The notes under the pieces: model-generated
The model's database searches: none
What the model saw: only the letters and a program-made list of their open reading frames with translations
Told to the model about the DNA's origin: nothing
Assembly (NCBI GenBank): GCA_015680685.1
Contig: MNCI01002250.1
Span: forward strand, 337,378-385,032
Direction: 5' to 3'
Origin: Gnetum montanum
Lineage: Eukaryota > Streptophyta > Gnetopsida > Gnetales > Gnetaceae
Length of the DNA: 47,655 nucleotides
Translations under genes and position numbers: made by a program
Shown: piece after piece, positions 45,306-47,655 of the stretch
How the letters are laid out: every line of letters starts with the position of its first letter
Position numbering within the stretch: the stretch's first letter is position 1

Positions 45306-47369
45306 GATCGTTCAGTCCTAAGCATGCTTCTTCATGACCTCACATGAATTGGCATGCTGCACTTACATGTAGAATACGTTGTGCAAGACCATGACTCAAG
45401 AGAATATCATCCTACGGAGGCACAACATCAAAGGGATTTGCAATAGGAGAGACATCATAAGTCTTTGAAGGATAAGTGGTCACAAGATGTCCCACATGTC
45501 TTAAGCGAAAATGAGGGTGGTGAACCTGCCTCAGGTAGTCGCCTACACAACAATGGTCCTCCCCTTGACATTGGCCAAAGGGTTGTGTATTAGAACTTTC
45601 ATTCCACTATTCATAACCCAGGTTTTGATACCCATGGGCACAAAAGGTCTGAAAAAGGGACACAAACACATGATAAAGATGGACATTCTAATCGCAATTG
45701 CGATCGAGGCTGAGACCACTAAAGAGAAGGTGGAAGACACCATCATGGTGATGGTTTTCCTTCTTCTTTACCTTCATCATCTCCTTCAGTGTCTGGATGC
45801 AGTCATAAAGAAAAAGACCATGGGGATAAAGGTAGGCAAAGTGGAAGTCATAGACGAGACAACCAAGAAAGGGGATGAGGGCACTTTAGAGAGTTACAAC
45901 ATAGAAGAAGGGAGAGTAGGAAACAACGTAAGCATCATAGACACCATGGACGAGACGATCCTCCTCACTACTCAAAGTATGTTAGACATAATTGAGGTTG
46001 TTAGAATTCCAACAAGGCATCAGAAAGATAGTAGGATCAAAAGGTTAGATATGAACAACATCCCACGATTTAAAGGGGGACACAACGTTGATCCTCAGAA
46101 TCATTTACAAGCATTCCATGATGTGTATGCCTTAAAGAACATAGAAAAAGAATGGAAAAAACTTAATTTGTTCCCATGAACATTAGTTAAAGAAGCAGAA
46201 AGCTAGTATAGGTCTTTAGAACCGGAATCCATTCGTAGGTGGAGTACTATGTTAGAACTATTTAATGACAAGTACCAAACGTACTCCCAAGTGTCTAACT
46301 TGCGAAAGCAAATCCAAGGCTAGAAACAAGGAGGATATGAACCCTTGGATGCTGCCATGGGCTGATACTATGCACTGTTATATCATTGTCTTGGCCATAC
46401 TTATTCGCAAAGGGATCAGCTGCGCCATCTTGAGGATGGGCTTAGGCATGAAATGAAAAGAACCCTTGGGACTTATGCCCAAGGAAGACTATCTGAGGTT
46501 AGGTCCCATCAAATTCAAAGACTATTGGAGCAAGTTGCTAAGGAAGAAGGTGAGCTAAAAAAGAGAGAAAGTGCGGAAGAGTATAACCAAGATCCTTCCC
46601 TTCAGAAGAGGGGAGTAAGATTTTGTGAGGATGAAAAAGAGTCACCACTCAAAGATATGGTGAATAGGAAAACTTTGCCTATCCAAAAGATGACATCAAA
46701 AGTTTCAGCAAAGGTAGAAGAAATGTGGGATTCCCTATATAATAGATTTCAAACTATTCTTAAAATAGTAGAGGAGTCTAGAGAGTAAGGTTGTGAGAAA
46801 AGGAAAAAGAAAGAGGCTAAACATGCATGTAGCAAGGGTAAGGGCAAAGTTGTCATCATTGAAGAGGTTGTGGATTCGGAAACAGAAAATGATACTGGAT
46901 GTGAGATATGTCAATATGACCATCCTAAGGGATGTTGCCCTATAATCTCACATCTGCAGGAGTCTGGGGTGTATGCACTCTACCCACGATTAAACAAAAG
47001 GAAAACACATCGAAGGTTACCTTATCCCCAAGGTAACCCAAGATAGTTCCACAAACCCTTAATGTATTATCCAAGTGGAACTCCACCACAACCGATTGAG
47101 TAATATCAATAGTGGTAATACCCACAATCATGGGGAATGCCACCACCAAGGCAACAGTATCGTTGTCGACAACTTGATCCATATGGATATTACATGCAGT
47201 ATCCAGTCTCCCCACATGACTCTACTGGTCACATCACTCCTCAAGCTCACTAACAAGCCCACGAGTATTATGGGACTCCCTCTTCTAGGGGTGATATTCT
47301 ACAAGCATATCATCCTTCTCATCCAACTACATCTCTTCCACCAATGGCTCCATTAGCACCTACTCCAGC

Positions 47370-47655
47370 TGATGAGACCTGAATTGCTCATAGTACTGAT
47401 AGTCGTGATATCACAGCCCTGTTGTATTAGTTGCTGTGATATCACCACCCTGTTGTATCAGAGTTGCGATATCGCATAGGCCGCGATATCGCGTACGCGA
47501 TATCGCAGCTGACGCGATATCGCATCCTTCCCTACGATATCGCATATGCGATATCGCAGTCCGCGATATCGCAGTCCGTCGCCATGTCTATAAATAAGAG
47601 GCGGCTCTCCCTTGTTGGGGATCCCAGTTTTAGTGTAGCGAAGCTCTGGCAGTTT
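47370..47655 (+). repeat. TE8: 5' part of an LTR of the TE7 family (cut by window end)
   Basis: Begins TGATGAGACC after CCAGC. TATAAATA at 47589-47596, then 'agaggcggct' and 'gtagcgaagctctggcagttt', identical in layout to TE7. It is in plus orientation and inserted in TE6 gag/linker sequence. Whether it is a full element or a solo LTR cannot be seen. Confidence 0.8.
47405..47575 (+). promoter_or_regulatory. GCGATATCGC palindrome array of TE8
   Basis: Nine copies centred on GATATC: six GCGATATCGC, one ACGATATCGC and two GTGATATCAC. The two outermost (5') copies are the GTGATATCAC form. The array ends about 14 bp before the TATA box. Confidence 0.85.

Larger units (their letters stand above)
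44100..47369 (+). pseudogene. TE6 gag, interrupted by the TE7 solo LTR
   Basis: Starts at ATG 44100 (MSSSLYESASPP), is interrupted at 44315 by TE7 and resumes at 45301, where its alignment with TE5 31284 onward continues. The capsid part lies within 45950-46310 (NIPRFKGGHNVDPQNHLQAFHD, then FP). It is followed by MKRTLGTYAQGRLSEVRSHQI and a Glu/Lys-rich region. The zinc knuckle CEICQYDHPKGCC is at 46900-46938. Frameshifts divide it into several frames, and stops include TAG in 'ggctagaaac' where TE5 has TGG. The TE8 LTR cuts it at 47369. Confidence 0.75.

Noticed and set aside
45199-47575. Possible CRISPR-like or origin-like array from repeated GCGATATCGC
   Set aside because: Irregular spacing, no spacers of constant length, location in LTR U3 of a plant retrotransposon.

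Overview
The window is nuclear DNA of a plant with a large, repeat-rich genome. A gymnosperm-like genome is my guess from the density of old, nested LTR retrotransposons; the sequence does not fix the species. No intact single-copy host gene is visible. Three things fill the window: a nested pile of decayed Ty3/Gypsy elements at each end (about 1-10.96 kb and 25.97-47.66 kb), a Helitron helicase remnant with tandem repeats (11.9-13.3 kb), and a central stretch of minus-strand gene fragments (11.3-20.6 kb). The fragments resemble SECRET AGENT (O-GlcNAc transferase TPR region), a subtilase, a DUF4283/zinc-knuckle protein, and a nearly complete type II metacaspase that has lost both catalytic residues.

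Names used below. TE1: 3' end of a plus-strand element, up to 2274. TE2: plus-strand 3' end, 2275-4402, host of TE1. TE3: minus-strand element, 4403 to about 10960, host of TE2. TE4: plus-strand element, 25965-30060, resuming at 42730-42959. TE5: near-complete 12.7 kb plus-strand element, 30061-42729, inserted in TE4. TE6: plus-strand 5' end, 42960-44315, resuming at 45301-47369, inserted in TE4. TE7: minus-strand solo LTR, 44316-45300, inside TE6 with a perfect 5-bp target duplication. TE8: 5' end of a further LTR from 47370, also inside TE6.

All the elements look like one lineage of the non-chromovirus (Tat/Athila-like) Ty3/Gypsy group. Their LTRs are about 0.9-1 kb and run TGATGA...TCATCA. 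Where seen, the primer-binding site fits the 3' end of tRNA-Asp. The order is gag with a Ser/Arg-rich stretch and a short variant zinc knuckle, protease, RT, RNase H and integrase, then a long region after pol with a further coiled-coil reading frame (ORF3, about 855 codons in TE5). The R/U5 half of the LTR is shared by all families, but just upstream of each TATA box sits a different array of short palindromic or repeated motifs. A copy of such a promoter also lies inside TE5 just before ORF3. The exchangeable promoter array and the long ORF3 are the two observations I would follow first.

All reading frames are broken by stops or frameshifts. In ORF3 of TE5 the stops are mostly TAG, then TGA, then TAA, which fits decay by deamination of methylated cytosine in CHG, CG and CHH contexts. 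Positions 14257-14489 are an assembly gap. The regions 20.6-25.9 kb and much of 13.3-18.0 kb are AT-rich and show no convincing genes.
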